This document shows, one piece after another, positions 1 to 8,140 of a stretch of DNA of 64,000 nt. Source of the stretch: Halorhodospira halophila (GTDB lineage Bacteria > Pseudomonadota > Gammaproteobacteria > Nitrococcales > Halorhodospiraceae); assembly GCF_016653405.1 (NCBI RefSeq), contig NZ_NHSN01000009.1, positions 46,346 through 110,345 of the forward strand, in the 5' to 3' direction. How positions within the stretch are numbered: the stretch's first letter is position 1; each line of letters begins with the position of its first letter. A program made the position numbers and the translations under genes. Below the pieces are notes generated by a model. The model ran no database searches. It was not told the DNA's origin and saw nothing but the letters and a program-made list of their open reading frames with translations.

Positions 1-762
1 CGGCTCGCGCTCATCACCGTCCTCAACGTAGGCGTTGACCTGGTACGTGCCCTGGGGCATGGGCTGGCCGTCGTTGTCGGTACCGTCCCAGGTGAAGGGG
101 TGTTCGCCCTCTTCCATCTCGCCAAGCTGCTCACGATGGACCCGCTCTCCGGCCTCGTTCTCGATCTCGACGGTCAGATTGGGGGCCGAGCGCTCGAGCT
201 GGAGCAGCGCCTCCATCTCTCCATCCTCGGGCAGATAGGCCTCGCGGCTCTCGGTGACCACCTCACGGCCGACCAGCTGCGAGGCGCGCAGCGACTGATC
301 CGAGCGCATGTGCTCGAAGAACTCGCGGAAGTCCGACTGCAGCTGCTCGATCCCCGAGGCCGTGGTGAACTGGGCGATCTGCCCCATCATCTGCTCGGTG
401 TCCTGCGGGTCGGTCGGATCCTGGTTCTCGAGCTGGACCATCATCAGCTCCAGGAAGTCCTCGTGGCCGATGCTCTGCGGGTCGCCGTCGTCCTTCTCGT
501 CGGGGATGCTGCGCAGGTCCTCGGGCAGCGCCTCATAGCCCGACCGGGCGACCGAACCGGACGGCTCGCCGCGCGAACCGCCGGCGGGGCCACTGCCCAC
601 GGGCTTCTCGGCCGCCTTCTGCGCCGCCTGCACACCCTCGGCGACGCCCTGCGTGGCCCCGCCGCCCGGCTTACCGGATCCGCCGTCACCGGCGTTCGGC
701 GGTTTGGGGGCCTTCTGGCCGCCACCGGCGGCCCCGCCCATCAGTTGGCTCGGATCGAGCAT
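1..762 (-). CDS. flgD: Flagellar hook assembly (hook-cap) protein FlgD, 3' end cut by the window
   Basis: FlgD caps the growing flagellar hook and is needed for FlgE polymerisation. The visible 254 codons run from an ATG at 762 to the window edge without a stop. The N-terminal ~80 residues are Gly/Ala/Pro/Lys-rich and disordered. A conserved core follows, with a DFLELMMVQLENQDPTDP stretch typical of FlgD, then a C-terminal FlgD Ig-like part (motif near FTWDGTDNDGQPMPQGTY). It lies 17 bp downstream of flgC in the flgB-flgC-flgD order. The start has a GGGAGGAG ribosome site 5-6 bp upstream. The long low-complexity N-terminus is the only unusual trait. Confidence 0.93.
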   Translation of the reverse strand, partial: MLDPSQLMGGAAGGGQKAPKPPNAGDGGSGKPGGGATQGVAEGVQAAQKAAEKPVGSGPAGGSRGEPSGSVARSGYEALPEDLRSIPDEKDDGDPQSIGHEDFLELMMVQLENQDPTDPQDTEQMMGQIAQFTTASGIEQLQSDFREFFEHMRSDQSLRASQLVGREVVTESREAYLPEDGEMEALLQLERSAPNLTVEIENEAGERVHREQLGEMEEGEHPFTWDGTDNDGQPMPQGTYQVNAYVEDGDEREP

Positions 763-779
763 GGTCGCTCCTCCCGGAT

Positions 780-1349
780 TCAGCGGCCGAGGCGCAGGGT
801 CTCGAGCATGAGATCCCGCGAGGTGTTCATGACTTCGACGTTGTTCTGGAACGACCGCGAGGCGGAGATCATGTTGGTCATCTCCTCGACGGAGTTCACG
901 TTGGAGCGGTAGACGTAGCCGTCGTCATCCGCCTGCGGATGGTGCGGCTTGTACAGCGGCTCAATCTCGGCGTCGCTCTCCACCACCCCCGGCATGAAGA
1001 CCGGCACGCTGGGCGACGGGCTGGCCCAAGGGTCGCCGGCCGCCGGCACACCGGCGGGCTCGCCGCCAAAGAACTGACGCTGGAAGCTCACCGGGCTGAC
1101 CCGATCCACCGGCCCGCCGGATTCGGCCCAGCCGGGGGTTTGCGCCGGCTGCGGTCCGCCACCCTGCGGATAGCCGCCCTGGGCCTGGTGGAGCGCCGCG
1201 GCGAAAACCGGCTGCCGGGCGCGGTACGCCTCCTCGGGGCTGGAGGCGACCGTCTCGGCGTTGGCCAGGTTGCTGGCCACGGTGTTCAGGCGCAGCTGCT
1301 GGGCGTTCATCCCGGTGCCGGCGACGTCGATGGCGTGCATCAAGGACAT
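780..1349 (-). CDS. flgC: Flagellar basal-body rod protein FlgC
   Basis: Proximal rod component of the flagellar basal body, exported through the flagellar type III apparatus. The 189-residue protein begins with the rod/hook N-terminal signature (AIDVAGTGMNAQQLRLNTVASNLANAET) and ends with the paired C-terminal helix (NMISASRSFQNNVEVMNTSRDLMLETL), which co-assembles with the N-terminal one. It is longer than enteric FlgC (about 134 residues) because of a central Pro/Gly-rich insertion around residues 50-125. It lies between flgB (6 bp upstream) and flgD and is presumably transcribed from the promoter ahead of flgB. Confidence 0.96.
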   Translation of the reverse strand: MSLMHAIDVAGTGMNAQQLRLNTVASNLANAETVASSPEEAYRARQPVFAAALHQAQGGYPQGGGPQPAQTPGWAESGGPVDRVSPVSFQRQFFGGEPAGVPAAGDPWASPSPSVPVFMPGVVESDAEIEPLYKPHHPQADDDGYVYRSNVNSVEEMTNMISASRSFQNNVEVMNTSRDLMLETLRLGR

Positions 1350-1355
1350 GTTCGC

Positions 1356-1763
1356 TTACTCCCCTCGGATGGCGCCGGTGAGCTTCTGGATCCGGCCGTT
1401 GAGGAAGTCCACGGCGGCCTGGTAGTTCACGGCGTTCTCGGCGAACTTGGCCTGCTCGACGTGCATCTCGACGGTGTTGCCGTCGAGCGAGGCGGCGTGG
1501 GGCTCCCGGTATAAAGATTTCGGATCGCCTGCCGCCATGGTGGGTGACGGCGGCGGTTGCACGTGCTGCGCATGCGTCGCCTGCAACGGCTGGGGCTGCG
1601 GTTCGCTGGCCTGGCGCATGGCCTCGCGGAAATCCATATCACGCGCCTTGTAGCCGGGCGTGTCCGCGTTGGCGATGTTCGAGGCGAGCAGCTCGTGCCG
1701 CTCGCCGCGCAGGCGCATGGCCTGCTCGGGTACCGAGAAGGCCTGATCGAAGCCGATCCGCAT
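1356..1763 (-). CDS. flgB: Flagellar basal-body rod protein FlgB
   Basis: Proximal rod protein and first gene of the flgBCD run. The 135-residue product has the family motif ELLASNIANADTPGYKARD near residues 24-42 and a C-terminal helix (NYQAAVDFLNGRIQKLTGAI) that pairs with it in the rod. Length matches FlgB of other proteobacteria. The upstream gap carries a sigma54-type promoter and then the terminator of the preceding cheV-cheR unit, so flgB is likely the first gene of its transcript. Confidence 0.96.
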   Translation of the reverse strand: MRIGFDQAFSVPEQAMRLRGERHELLASNIANADTPGYKARDMDFREAMRQASEPQPQPLQATHAQHVQPPPSPTMAAGDPKSLYREPHAASLDGNTVEMHVEQAKFAENAVNYQAAVDFLNGRIQKLTGAIRGE

Positions 1764-1800
1764 GGCGGGCTCCCGTGGTGTTCGTTCACGGGACTTTTAT

Positions 1801-1816
1801 GCAGATCGCGTGCCAG
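1801..1816 (-). promoter_or_regulatory. Sigma54 (RpoN) promoter for flgB
   Basis: Read on the minus strand: CTGGCAC, five bases, then CTGC, against the consensus TGGCAC-N5-TTGC. GG and GC are at the invariant -24/-12 spacing, and there is one mismatch in the -12 box. It lies 38 bp upstream of the flgB start. Class II flagellar genes in many gammaproteobacteria are FleQ/RpoN dependent, which fits. Confidence 0.72.
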
Positions 1817-1863
1817 GCACGCGGGGTTGGCGGATCAACGACTAAGCCGGAAGAAGGCGGCAA

Positions 1864-1887
1864 CGGGCGGCAAGCGCTTGCCGCCCG
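1864..1887 (-). terminator. Perfect 24-nt palindrome after cheR
   Basis: The arms GGGCGGCAAGC/GCTTGCCGCCC (plus one flanking C-G pair) form a perfect inverted repeat with no spacer, just past the cheR stop at 1905. There is no clear U-run; a pyrimidine-rich stretch follows. Probably ends the cheV-cheR transcript before flgB. Confidence 0.6.
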
Positions 1888-1904
1888 GCGGCAGGGTCTG
1901 TCCG

Positions 1905-2732
1905 TCAGCCGCGGCGCCGGTAGACCACACCGCCATCGAGGCGGACCAGCTCGAACTCGTCGGAATGCCGGGCGAGGGACTCCGACGCCCCGACGATCAG
2001 GTACCCGCCCGGGCGGGTCACCTCGGCGATGCGCTGGACGATATCCCGCCGCGATTCCCAGCCGAAGTAGATGAGCACGTTGCGGCAGTAAACGATGTCG
2101 AATCGACCCAGACCGGCGTAGCTCTCCAGCAGGTTGTGGACGCGGAAGCTGGTCCGCCGGCGCACGGCGGGCTTGACCTCCCAGGTGTTCTCGCCCACGG
2201 CATCGAAGAACCGCTGCTGGCGTTCCGGCGCCAGCCCGCGGCGCGCCACGTTGGCGGTATAACGCCCCCGCCGCGCCTCCTCGACCATCGCGATGGAGAT
2301 GTCGGTCCCGAGGATCTCGGCCTCCATACGCCCGCCGCTGTCGTTGTACTCGTCGACGGTCATGCTGATCGAGTACGCCTCCTGCCCGGAGGAGCAGGCC
2401 GCGGACCAGATGCGCACCGGCCAGACGCGGCGGCGCTCCATCTCGGGGAGCAGGTGCCGACGCAGGACGTCGAAGGGGAAGCGGTCGCGGAACCACTGGG
2501 TCTCGTTGGTGGTCATCGCCTCGATAACCCGCCCCTTGAGATCGGCGGTGGGGCGCTGCTCGAGCCGCTGGACCAGGGTGGCCAGATCCGGGATGCGCTC
2601 GGCCTCGAGCAGCGGCCCGAGCCGGCTGGCCACCAGGTACTGCTTGCTCGGCCCAAGGACGATCCCGCAGGCGCGCTCCAGGAACCGTGCGAACGCCTGG
2701 TACTCCTCTTCACCCACGGAAAGCGCGGCCAA
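1905..2732 (-). CDS. cheR: Chemotaxis protein methyltransferase CheR
   Basis: Transfers methyl groups from SAM to glutamates on chemoreceptors during adaptation. The 275-residue protein has the N-terminal all-helical CheR domain (about residues 1-75) and the methyltransferase domain with MTTNETQWFRD, the SAM loop IWSAACSSGQEAYSI, and the ILGTDIS and FDIVYCRNVLIYF motifs. A final GGYLIVGASESL strand is present. It sits 18 bp after cheV; the cheV-cheR pair beside flgB is a common gammaproteobacterial arrangement. Confidence 0.96.
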   Translation of the reverse strand: MAALSVGEEEYQAFARFLERACGIVLGPSKQYLVASRLGPLLEAERIPDLATLVQRLEQRPTADLKGRVIEAMTTNETQWFRDRFPFDVLRRHLLPEMERRRVWPVRIWSAACSSGQEAYSISMTVDEYNDSGGRMEAEILGTDISIAMVEEARRGRYTANVARRGLAPERQQRFFDAVGENTWEVKPAVRRRTSFRVHNLLESYAGLGRFDIVYCRNVLIYFGWESRRDIVQRIAEVTRPGGYLIVGASESLARHSDEFELVRLDGGVVYRRRG

Positions 2733-2750
2733 ACCGTCCTCCTTGCATGC

Positions 2751-3686
2751 TCATCCCCCTCGCTCGGCCAGCCGGGCGCCGACCCGCTCGGCCAACTCCC
2801 GGGAGTGGAACTTGGCCAGGAACTCGTCGGCCCCCACGCGACGCACCATCTCGGTGTTGAAGACACCGCTGAGCGAGGAGTGGAGCAGGACGTGGACCCC
2901 GGCAAGCCCCGGATCCTGCCGGATCGATCGGGTCAGGGTGTAGCCGTCGAGCACCGGCATCTCGATGTCCGAGACCACCATCAGCAGATCGTCGAGCCCG
3001 GAGGGATCCTGATCCTTCCAGGTGCGCAGCTGCTCCAGCGCCTCGCGGCCGTTGTTCTTGGTGACCACGCGCACACCGATCTCCTCGAGCGTGCGCTTGA
3101 TCTGCCCCCGGGCGACCGCCGAGTCGTCCACCACCAGGACCTTGTAAGCCTCGGAGCCCTCGGCGTGATCCACGCCACCGCCCTCGGTGACCTCCGGATC
3201 GGCGCCGCCGGCACGCTGAACCTCGGCGAGGACCTTCTCGACGTCGACGATCTGGATCATCTGCCCGTCGTAGCGCGCCACGGCGGTCAGGTAGCTGCCG
3301 GCGCTACCCCCGCTCGGCGGCGGCAGCACGTCCTGCCAGTTGATGTTGACGATCCGGTCCACCCCGCCGACCAGGAACCCCTGGACCTGACGGTTGTACT
3401 CGGTGACGATGATGTAGTTGCCTTCTTCCTTGGTGATGGCGCCGTTGCCGGTGGCGTAGCTCAGATCGAGCACCGAGAGGGTGTGGCCGCGGACGTAGGC
3501 GATGCCGAGTGAGGCCGGATGGGCATGCGGCACGTAACTGAGCTCCGGGGCCGGTATGACCTCGCGGACCTTGAACACGTTGATCCCGTAGCGCTGCCGC
3601 CCCTCGAAACGGAACAGCAGCAGCTCCATGCGGTTATGGCCAGCCAGCTGGGTCCGCTGGTCGACGGAGCTCATGATTCCGGCCAT
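2751..3686 (-). CDS. cheV: Chemotaxis coupling protein CheV (CheW-receiver fusion)
   Basis: Adaptor linking receptors to the CheA kinase. The 311 residues comprise an N-terminal CheW-like domain (from NRMELLLFRFEGRQRYGINVFKVREV) and a C-terminal response-regulator domain (KVLVVDDSAVAR, phospho-acceptor Asp in VVSDIEMPVLDGY, and the Lys of the conserved FLAKF motif near the end). The reading frame is open for 20 more codons upstream. I chose the ATG at 3686 because it has a GGGAG site 8-9 bp upstream and matches the usual CheV N-terminus (MAGI..VDQRTQLAGHNR). Divergent from flgA. Confidence 0.95.
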   Translation of the reverse strand: MAGIMSSVDQRTQLAGHNRMELLLFRFEGRQRYGINVFKVREVIPAPELSYVPHAHPASLGIAYVRGHTLSVLDLSYATGNGAITKEEGNYIIVTEYNRQVQGFLVGGVDRIVNINWQDVLPPPSGGSAGSYLTAVARYDGQMIQIVDVEKVLAEVQRAGGADPEVTEGGGVDHAEGSEAYKVLVVDDSAVARGQIKRTLEEIGVRVVTKNNGREALEQLRTWKDQDPSGLDDLLMVVSDIEMPVLDGYTLTRSIRQDPGLAGVHVLLHSSLSGVFNTEMVRRVGADEFLAKFHSRELAERVGARLAERGG

Positions 3687-3786
3687 CGCTGACGGCTCCC
3701 TTATCGGCGTGCGTCCCGGGGGCTGGCCCCCGCCCGTTGGCGTCATGTTAATCCGGTAGCCGGATCAGGGAAAGCGGCCGACGCCG

Positions 3787-3801
3787 CGGCACACCCTTTG
3801 C
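3787..3801 (+). promoter_or_regulatory. Sigma54 promoter for flgA
   Basis: CGGCAC, five bases, TTGC: one mismatch from TGGCAC-N5-TTGC, with GG/GC at the correct spacing. It lies 28 bp upstream of the first possible flgA ATG. The -24 box has C for T at its first position. Confidence 0.65.
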
Positions 3802-3828
3802 ATAGTTCTCCGGAGGATCACCAACCGA

Positions 3829-4611
3829 ATGGAGGTTGCGCGCGGACCGATGAGCAGACCCGCCGGCGCCACCCCCGCCCGCAGGGTCGGGCGCAGTGCG
3901 CGACCGTCGCCCGCCTGGCGCCTGGCCGTCGTATTGTTGGCGCTGACGGTCCTGGCCCCGGCGGCGGCGCAGGCCAGCACCCAGTCGCCGGAGGCCATCC
4001 GTGAGACGGCGGAGGTGTTCCTGCGCGAGGCGCTGGCCGGCGAGTACGACGAGGTGGAGGTCGAGGCCCGCGGGGTGGACGGCCGGTTGAAACTGCGTGC
4101 GTGTGACGGCGAGCTGGAGGGGTTCATCCCCCGCGGGCGCAGCCCCCACCAAGCCGGTACCGTGGGGGTGCGCTGCAGCGGAGAGGCACCCTGGACCGTT
4201 TACGTGCGCATGGAAACCACCTTGAAGACGGAGATGGTGGTGGCCGCACGCAGCTTGCGCCGCGGACAGCGGCTCGCGGCGGCGGATCTGCGCACCGCTA
4301 CGCGGGATGCGCGCCGGGTCCGCGGCGAGTTCTACCGCGACGCCGGCGATCTGGTCGGCCAGGAGGTACGCCGGAGCCTGCGCGAGGGGGTGGCCGTGAC
4401 CGGCAACCACGTGCAGCCCCCGACGCTGGTCGAGCGCAACGACCGGGTCACCATCGCCGCCGGCCGGGGCGATGCCATCCAGATCAGCAGCCGTGGCCGC
4501 GCCCTGGAGCACGGCCAGAAAGGCGACCGGATCCGGGTGGAGAACCTGGACTCCGGACGGGAGATCCAGGCACGGGTCGTCGGCGAGGGCCAGGTCCGGG
4601 TCGGCGATTAG
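3829..4611 (+). CDS. flgA: Flagellar P-ring assembly chaperone FlgA
   Basis: Periplasmic chaperone for assembly of the P-ring (FlgI) around the rod. The 260-residue precursor has a basic N-terminus, a hydrophobic export segment (LAVVLLALTVLAPAAAQA, about residues 32-49) and the SAF/FlgA C-terminal region (AARSLRRGQRLAAADL ... GDAIQISSRGRALEHGQKGD ... ENLDSGREIQARVVGEGQV). Two starts compete: ATG 3829 (GGAGGA 12 bp upstream) and ATG 3850 (GGAGGT 13 bp upstream). The sigma54 promoter would start transcription near 3813, which slightly favours 3850. Divergent from cheV; flgM follows on the same strand. Confidence 0.94.
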   Translation: MEVARGPMSRPAGATPARRVGRSARPSPAWRLAVVLLALTVLAPAAAQASTQSPEAIRETAEVFLREALAGEYDEVEVEARGVDGRLKLRACDGELEGFIPRGRSPHQAGTVGVRCSGEAPWTVYVRMETTLKTEMVVAARSLRRGQRLAAADLRTATRDARRVRGEFYRDAGDLVGQEVRRSLREGVAVTGNHVQPPTLVERNDRVTIAAGRGDAIQISSRGRALEHGQKGDRIRVENLDSGREIQARVVGEGQVRVGD

Positions 4612-4628
4612 GCCGCAGGCGGCGGGAG

Positions 4629-4646
4629 TTGCCGTCAGTGGCAACC
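4629..4646 (+). other. Short hairpin between flgA and the flgM promoter
   Basis: GTTGCC, six bases, GGCAAC forms a 6-bp stem shortly after the flgA stop and 26 bp before the flgM promoter. No U-tract follows; a weak flgA terminator at best. Confidence 0.35.
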
Positions 4647-4672
4647 TGGGTCACAGTAACCGGAACCAGGAC

Positions 4673-4699
4673 TCAAGTTCCTGCCCGGGCCGCCGATAG
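4673..4699 (+). promoter_or_regulatory. Sigma28 (FliA) promoter for flgM
   Basis: TCAAGTTC, 11 bases, GCCGATAG closely matches the enteric FliA consensus TAAAGTTT-N11-GCCGATAA with exact spacing. It lies 76 bp upstream of the flgM ATG. A FliA promoter on the gene for its own anti-sigma factor is the known feedback arrangement. Confidence 0.82.
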
Positions 4700-4775
4700 A
4701 TACGGATAGCACGGGTCCATGCAGGCCAGGGAGCGGCGCTGCAGCCCGCATAGGAAAGGTTTTGAGGAGAGCCCG

Positions 4776-5084
4776 ATGTCCAATCCGATCGAAGGAGGGG
4801 GTCCGCGCCCCGTCGGACCCGCGACCGCCCAGCCGGGCAAGGGCCCGAAGAGCGGCGGCGCCGACGAGGCGTCGAACGCCCCGCCCCGGGGCGCAGGCGG
4901 CGCCGACGAGGCCGAGACCTCGGAACGACTGCAGACGGTCCGCGAACGCATCGACCAAACCCCGGAAGTCGACCGGGATCGGGTCGAAGCCATCAAGGAG
5001 CGGATCGCCAACGGCGACTACCCGGTGGACGCCGAGAAAGTCGCCAAGAAGTTCGCTGAGCTTGAGGCGCTGGTCGAGTCGTGA
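4776..5084 (+). CDS. flgM: Anti-sigma28 factor FlgM
   Basis: Binds FliA until the hook-basal body is complete, then is exported, releasing late flagellar transcription. The 102-residue product has a disordered Gly/Pro/Ala-rich first half and the conserved FlgM C-terminal helices (RERIDQTPEVDRDRVEAIKERI, then GDYPVDAEKVAKKFAELEALV). The start at 4776 is chosen over an upstream in-frame ATG (4719) because GAGGAG precedes it and the sigma28 promoter spans 4673-4699. Its stop overlaps the flgN start, so the two are translationally coupled. Confidence 0.95.
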   Translation: MSNPIEGGGPRPVGPATAQPGKGPKSGGADEASNAPPRGAGGADEAETSERLQTVRERIDQTPEVDRDRVEAIKERIANGDYPVDAEKVAKKFAELEALVES

Positions 5085-5611
5085 TGACGCCGGCGGAGCA
5101 CGGCCGCTCTGACCGCTTTCCGCGCCAGACGCTGGACGCGGAGCTGGCGCAGCGCCTGGCCGTGCGCGTCGAGCGCTGCCAGGCGCGCGCCGGGGAACTC
5201 GCCGCCACCCTCGAGGCCGAGGCCCGGCAACTGATCGACCGGGACCTGAACGGCTTCGACGAGCTCCTGCGCCGCAAGGGCGCCCAGGTCGAGGCCCTGG
5301 AAGAGGCCGAGCAGCAGCTGCGGCGGGTTCTCACCGAAGCCGGCTATCCGCCGGGGACCGCTGGCGTGCGGGCGGTGTTGCGTACTGCACCGGAGTCGCT
5401 GCGCTCCGCCTGGGGCGAGCTGGAGCAGTTGCTGCGCACCATCCAGGCCCGCAACGAGGCCAATGGCCGCCTCATCCACCGCAACCTCGACCATACCCGG
5501 CGCCTGCTCGACCTGGCCACCGGCGCCCACGAGCGGGCCGATGAACTCACCTACGGCACCCACGGCCGCTACACCGCCAGCGACCGCTCCCGGCGCATCA
5601 CGCGCGCCTGA
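5084..5611 (+). CDS. flgN: FlgN-family flagellar export chaperone
   Basis: Cytoplasmic chaperone for the hook-filament junction proteins FlgK and FlgL. The 175-residue protein is almost wholly helical and charged, with heptad-like stretches (residues 20-90) and the C-terminal pattern ELEQLLRTIQARNEANGRLI, HRNLDHTRRLLDL and a terminal YTASDRSRRI, characteristic of FlgN. The ATG at 5084 shares a base with the flgM TGA; a GTG three bases earlier is an alternative start. The flgA-flgM-flgN order supports the call despite low family conservation. Confidence 0.88.
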   Translation: MTPAEHGRSDRFPRQTLDAELAQRLAVRVERCQARAGELAATLEAEARQLIDRDLNGFDELLRRKGAQVEALEEAEQQLRRVLTEAGYPPGTAGVRAVLRTAPESLRSAWGELEQLLRTIQARNEANGRLIHRNLDHTRRLLDLATGAHERADELTYGTHGRYTASDRSRRITRA

Positions 5612-5689
5612 CAATACCCGCTCCGGCAACCTCCGAACCGGGCCGCTGCCCGCGTGCTATCTTCAGGGGATGGAACGACGGAGGCAGCC

Positions 5690-6082
5690 ATGACCGAGAT
5701 CGACCCTGCCACGGCCAGCCACGAAGCGATCCGCTCCCACCACGCCGAGCACGCTGCCGAGCAGCGTCGCCAGGAGGCCCTGCGCCCGGAACGGGACGGG
5801 GAGACAACGGGGACGGAACGGATCCGGGAGGAGCGCACCGAGGCGGCCGGCAACCGGGATGCGGAGTCGGTGCGCGCCAGCGACCCGGTGGCGGTCAACG
5901 CCTCGGGGCCGGATTCGGCCACCGGCGAGGTGCCACGAGATCGGGAGGAAGCCCGCGCCCTGGCCGAGGAGACCCGGGAACGGATCCTGGACAATCCGGA
6001 GCGGGCGGCGGAGTCCGTGCGCGATACCGCCCACGAGCCCGCCGCCAGCCGGATGAGCCGGGCAATCGAAGCCCTTAGTTGA
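5690..6082 (+). CDS. Hypothetical charged protein at the flagellar gene edge
   Basis: 130 residues, not recognised. It is highly charged (Glu, Arg, Asp, Ala dominate), lacks a signal peptide or membrane segment, and is predicted by eye to be mostly disordered, with a helical C-terminal end ([23 protein letters not shown]). The ATG has GGAG 9 bp upstream. It follows flgN on the same strand after 78 bp and its last 8 bp overlap the convergent rplS 3' end. Position suggests a late flagellar or chemotaxis-related role, but nothing in the sequence shows it. Confidence 0.6.
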   Translation: MTEIDPATASHEAIRSHHAEHAAEQRRQEALRPERDGETTGTERIREERTEAAGNRDAESVRASDPVAVNASGPDSATGEVPRDREEARALAEETRERILDNPERAAESVRDTAHEPAASRMSRAIEALS

Positions 6083-6428
6083 TCTTCTCCTTGATGCGCG
6101 CCGCCTTGCCGCTGAGCTCGCGCAGGTGGTAGAGCTTGGCCTGGCGCACGTCGCCGCGGCGCTTGACCTTGATGCTCTCGATCTGCGGGCTGTAGGTCTG
6201 GAAGACCCGCTCGACGCCCTCGCCGTGCGAGGTCTTGCGCAGGGTGAACGAGGAGTTCAGGCCGCGCTTGCGCTTGGCGATGACGACACCCTCGAAGGGC
6301 TGGACGCGCTCGCGACCGCCCTCACGCACCCACACCTGCACCAGCACGGTGTCGCCCGGGGCGAACTCCGGCACCGTGTGCTTGCACGCCTCGATCTGCT
6401 CGCGCTCCAGTTCGTCGATGACGTTCAT
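6075..6428 (-). CDS. rplS: 50S ribosomal protein L19
   Basis: Large-subunit protein at the 30S-50S interface. The 117-residue product matches bL19 throughout: [44 protein letters not shown], then the conserved [20 protein letters not shown] and [18 protein letters not shown]. Last gene of the rpsP-rimM-trmD-rplS operon, 17 bp after trmD. Its 3' end overlaps the convergent hypothetical gene by 8 bp, leaving no room for a dedicated terminator. Confidence 0.99.
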   Translation of the reverse strand: MNVIDELEREQIEACKHTVPEFAPGDTVLVQVWVREGGRERVQPFEGVVIAKRKRGLNSSFTLRKTSHGEGVERVFQTYSPQIESIKVKRRGDVRQAKLYHLRELSGKAARIKEKIN

Positions 6429-6445
6429 GACGATTCCCCTCGGTT

Positions 6446-7240
6446 CTACGTTTCTTCGTGATCGTTGCCGGCCCGCGCCCCTGCGCGGTGCTCGACGATG
6501 AATTCATCCAGCAAGCGGCGCTGCCGCTCGTCCAGCTCCCGCCCGGCGAGCAGATCCGGGCGACGCAGCCACGTCCGCCCCAGGGCCTGCTTGAGCCGCC
6601 AGGTATCCACCGCCCCGTGATCCCCGGAGCGCAGCACCTCCGGCACCCCCTGCCCTTCGTAGACCTCCGGGCGGGTGTAGTGCGGATGGTCGAGCAGCCC
6701 GGTGGCGAAGGAGTCCTCGGCCGCCGAGTCCTCGTGCCCGAGCGCCCCCGGGACCAGCCGCGTAGTGGCGTCGATGGCGACCATGGCGGCGAGCTCGCCG
6801 CCGCTGAGTACGTAGTCGCCGATGGACAGCTCCTCGTCCACCTCGGCCTCGAGCAGCCGCTCGTCGATGCCCTCGTAGCGGCCACAGAGGTAGATCACCC
6901 GCTCGCGGGCCGCCAGGCGCGCCACCCCGTCCTGATCCAGCCGCGCCCCCTGGGGGCTGAGGTGAATCACCCGGGCCGGGCGCGGATCCGCTGCCCGAGC
7001 CGCTTGGATGACCCGGCGCAGCGGCTCCACCTTCATCACCATGCCGGGACCACCGCCGTAGGGCCGGTCGTCCACGGTGGCGTGCCGATCGGTTGCGTAG
7101 TCCCGCGGGTTCCACGCAGCCAGCTCGATCAGGCCCCGCTCGGCCGCCCGGCCGACCACCCCGAACCGGGCCACCTGCTCGACCATCTCCGGGAAGACGG
7201 TGACGACGTCGATGCGCCTAGAATTCGGGGTCCCAGTCAA
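6446..7240 (-). CDS. trmD: tRNA (guanine37-N1)-methyltransferase TrmD
   Basis: Methylates N1 of G37 in tRNAs reading CUN, CCN and CGG codons, preventing +1 frameshifts; a SPOUT-class SAM enzyme. The 264 residues contain [28 protein letters not shown], the knot motifs LSPQG and [15 protein letters not shown], and [13 protein letters not shown]. The only plausible start in frame is a TTG at 7240, giving a 23-bp overlap with the end of rimM. No ATG or GTG lies between it and the conserved IDVV, so coupling to rimM translation is likely. Confidence 0.98.
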   Translation of the reverse strand: MTGTPNSRRIDVVTVFPEMVEQVARFGVVGRAAERGLIELAAWNPRDYATDRHATVDDRPYGGGPGMVMKVEPLRRVIQAARAADPRPARVIHLSPQGARLDQDGVARLAARERVIYLCGRYEGIDERLLEAEVDEELSIGDYVLSGGELAAMVAIDATTRLVPGALGHEDSAAEDSFATGLLDHPHYTRPEVYEGQGVPEVLRSGDHGAVDTWRLKQALGRTWLRRPDLLAGRELDERQRRLLDEFIVEHRAGARAGNDHEET

Positions 7241-7730
7241 CCTCGATGACGCCTTCCTGCTGATCGACCCGCTGAACGACGTGGTCGAGGGTAAACGGGA
7301 TCAGCCGCTCTCGCTCGCCGCGCACGACCATGACGTCGTTGGCGCCGGTCTCGAACAGGTGGCTGACAGCCCCCAGCTCGACGCCGTCGACGGTGCGCAC
7401 CGCCAGCCCCTGCAGATCGACCCAGTAGTATTCGCCGGGATCCGGCTCCGGCAGCAGCTCCCGCGCTACCGCGATGTCGCTGCCAACCCACTGCCGCGCT
7501 TCGTCGCGATCATCGATGCCGGCGACCCGGGCGATCAGGCCTTTGCCCTGCTCCTGCCCCGCCTCGAGCCGAACAGCCCGCCAGCCGTCGGCGGTGGCCA
7601 GCTCCCAGTCGGCGTAAGCGAACAGGTTGGTTTTCGGCTGGGTGTAGGAGTAGACCTTGACCCACCCCGCCACACCGAACAGCCCGACGATCCGGCCGAC
7701 GACGACCCGCCTGGGCTCACGATCCGGCAT
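7218..7730 (-). CDS. rimM: 16S rRNA processing / 30S maturation factor RimM
   Basis: Assists maturation of the 30S head by binding S19. The 170-residue protein has the RimM N-terminal beta-barrel ([22 protein letters not shown]) and a PRC-barrel C-terminal half ([37 protein letters not shown] ... [14 protein letters not shown]). It lies 15 bp after rpsP and its end overlaps trmD, the standard operon order. Confidence 0.98.
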   Translation of the reverse strand: MPDREPRRVVVGRIVGLFGVAGWVKVYSYTQPKTNLFAYADWELATADGWRAVRLEAGQEQGKGLIARVAGIDDRDEARQWVGSDIAVARELLPEPDPGEYYWVDLQGLAVRTVDGVELGAVSHLFETGANDVMVVRGERERLIPFTLDHVVQRVDQQEGVIEVDWDPEF

Positions 7731-7745
7731 GGACCGCGGACCGGC

Positions 7746-8006
7746 TTACTGAGCCGGTTGCTCGGCGCGCTCGGCCTGCCGGATCAGCTGAGCCGCACGC
7801 TCCGTCGGCTGCGCACCCTTGGCGATCCACGCCTTCGAGCGCTCGACGTCCAGCTTCAGCGGCGCCTCCTGCCCCGAGGCCACGGGGTTGAAGTAGCCCA
7901 GGCGCTCGATGAAGGCGCCGTCCCGCGGCTTTTTCGCCTCGGTAACTACGATGTGGTAGAAGGGCCGCTTCTTCGCGCCCGCCCTTGCCAGTCGAATGGT
8001 AACCAT
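7746..8006 (-). CDS. rpsP: 30S ribosomal protein S16
   Basis: Small-subunit assembly protein. The 86 residues begin [20 protein letters not shown] and contain the family block [15 protein letters not shown], with the typical [18 protein letters not shown] near the end. First gene of the rpsP-rimM-trmD-rplS operon. The 134 bp between it and the DUF1992 gene should hold the operon promoter; a TACAAT -10-like box lies around 8090. Confidence 0.99.
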   Translation of the reverse strand: MVTIRLARAGAKKRPFYHIVVTEAKKPRDGAFIERLGYFNPVASGQEAPLKLDVERSKAWIAKGAQPTERAAQLIRQAERAEQPAQ

Positions 8007-8042
8007 ATGCGCCCTTGCGATTCCCGTTACGTTGAGTCATCG

Positions 8043-8057
8043 GCCCCGCGGCGGGGC
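8043..8057 (-). other. Leader hairpin ahead of rpsP
   Basis: GCCCCG, three bases, CGGGGC forms a 6-bp GC stem in the untranslated leader about 35 bp before the rpsP start. It could be the end of the preceding yoaA/DUF1992 transcript or a leader structure; no U-tract. Confidence 0.35.
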
Positions 8058-8140
8058 TTCTGATACGTACTTGAGTAAACCGGGCATTGTACTCGCTTTG
8101 TCACTGAAGGGAAGGGTCTGCACGGAGAAAAGCGCCTCGC

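Noticed and set aside
1557..3512. A 651-codon open frame on the plus strand opposite cheR and cheV
   Set aside because: High-GC antisense shadow: composition is Gly/His/Arg/Leu-rich with no domain, and both opposite-strand genes match strong families.
3701..3708. Perfect sigma28 -10 box (GCCGATAA on the minus strand) upstream of cheV
   Set aside because: The -35 position reads GC-rich sequence without similarity, and transcription from it would begin inside the cheV ribosome site.
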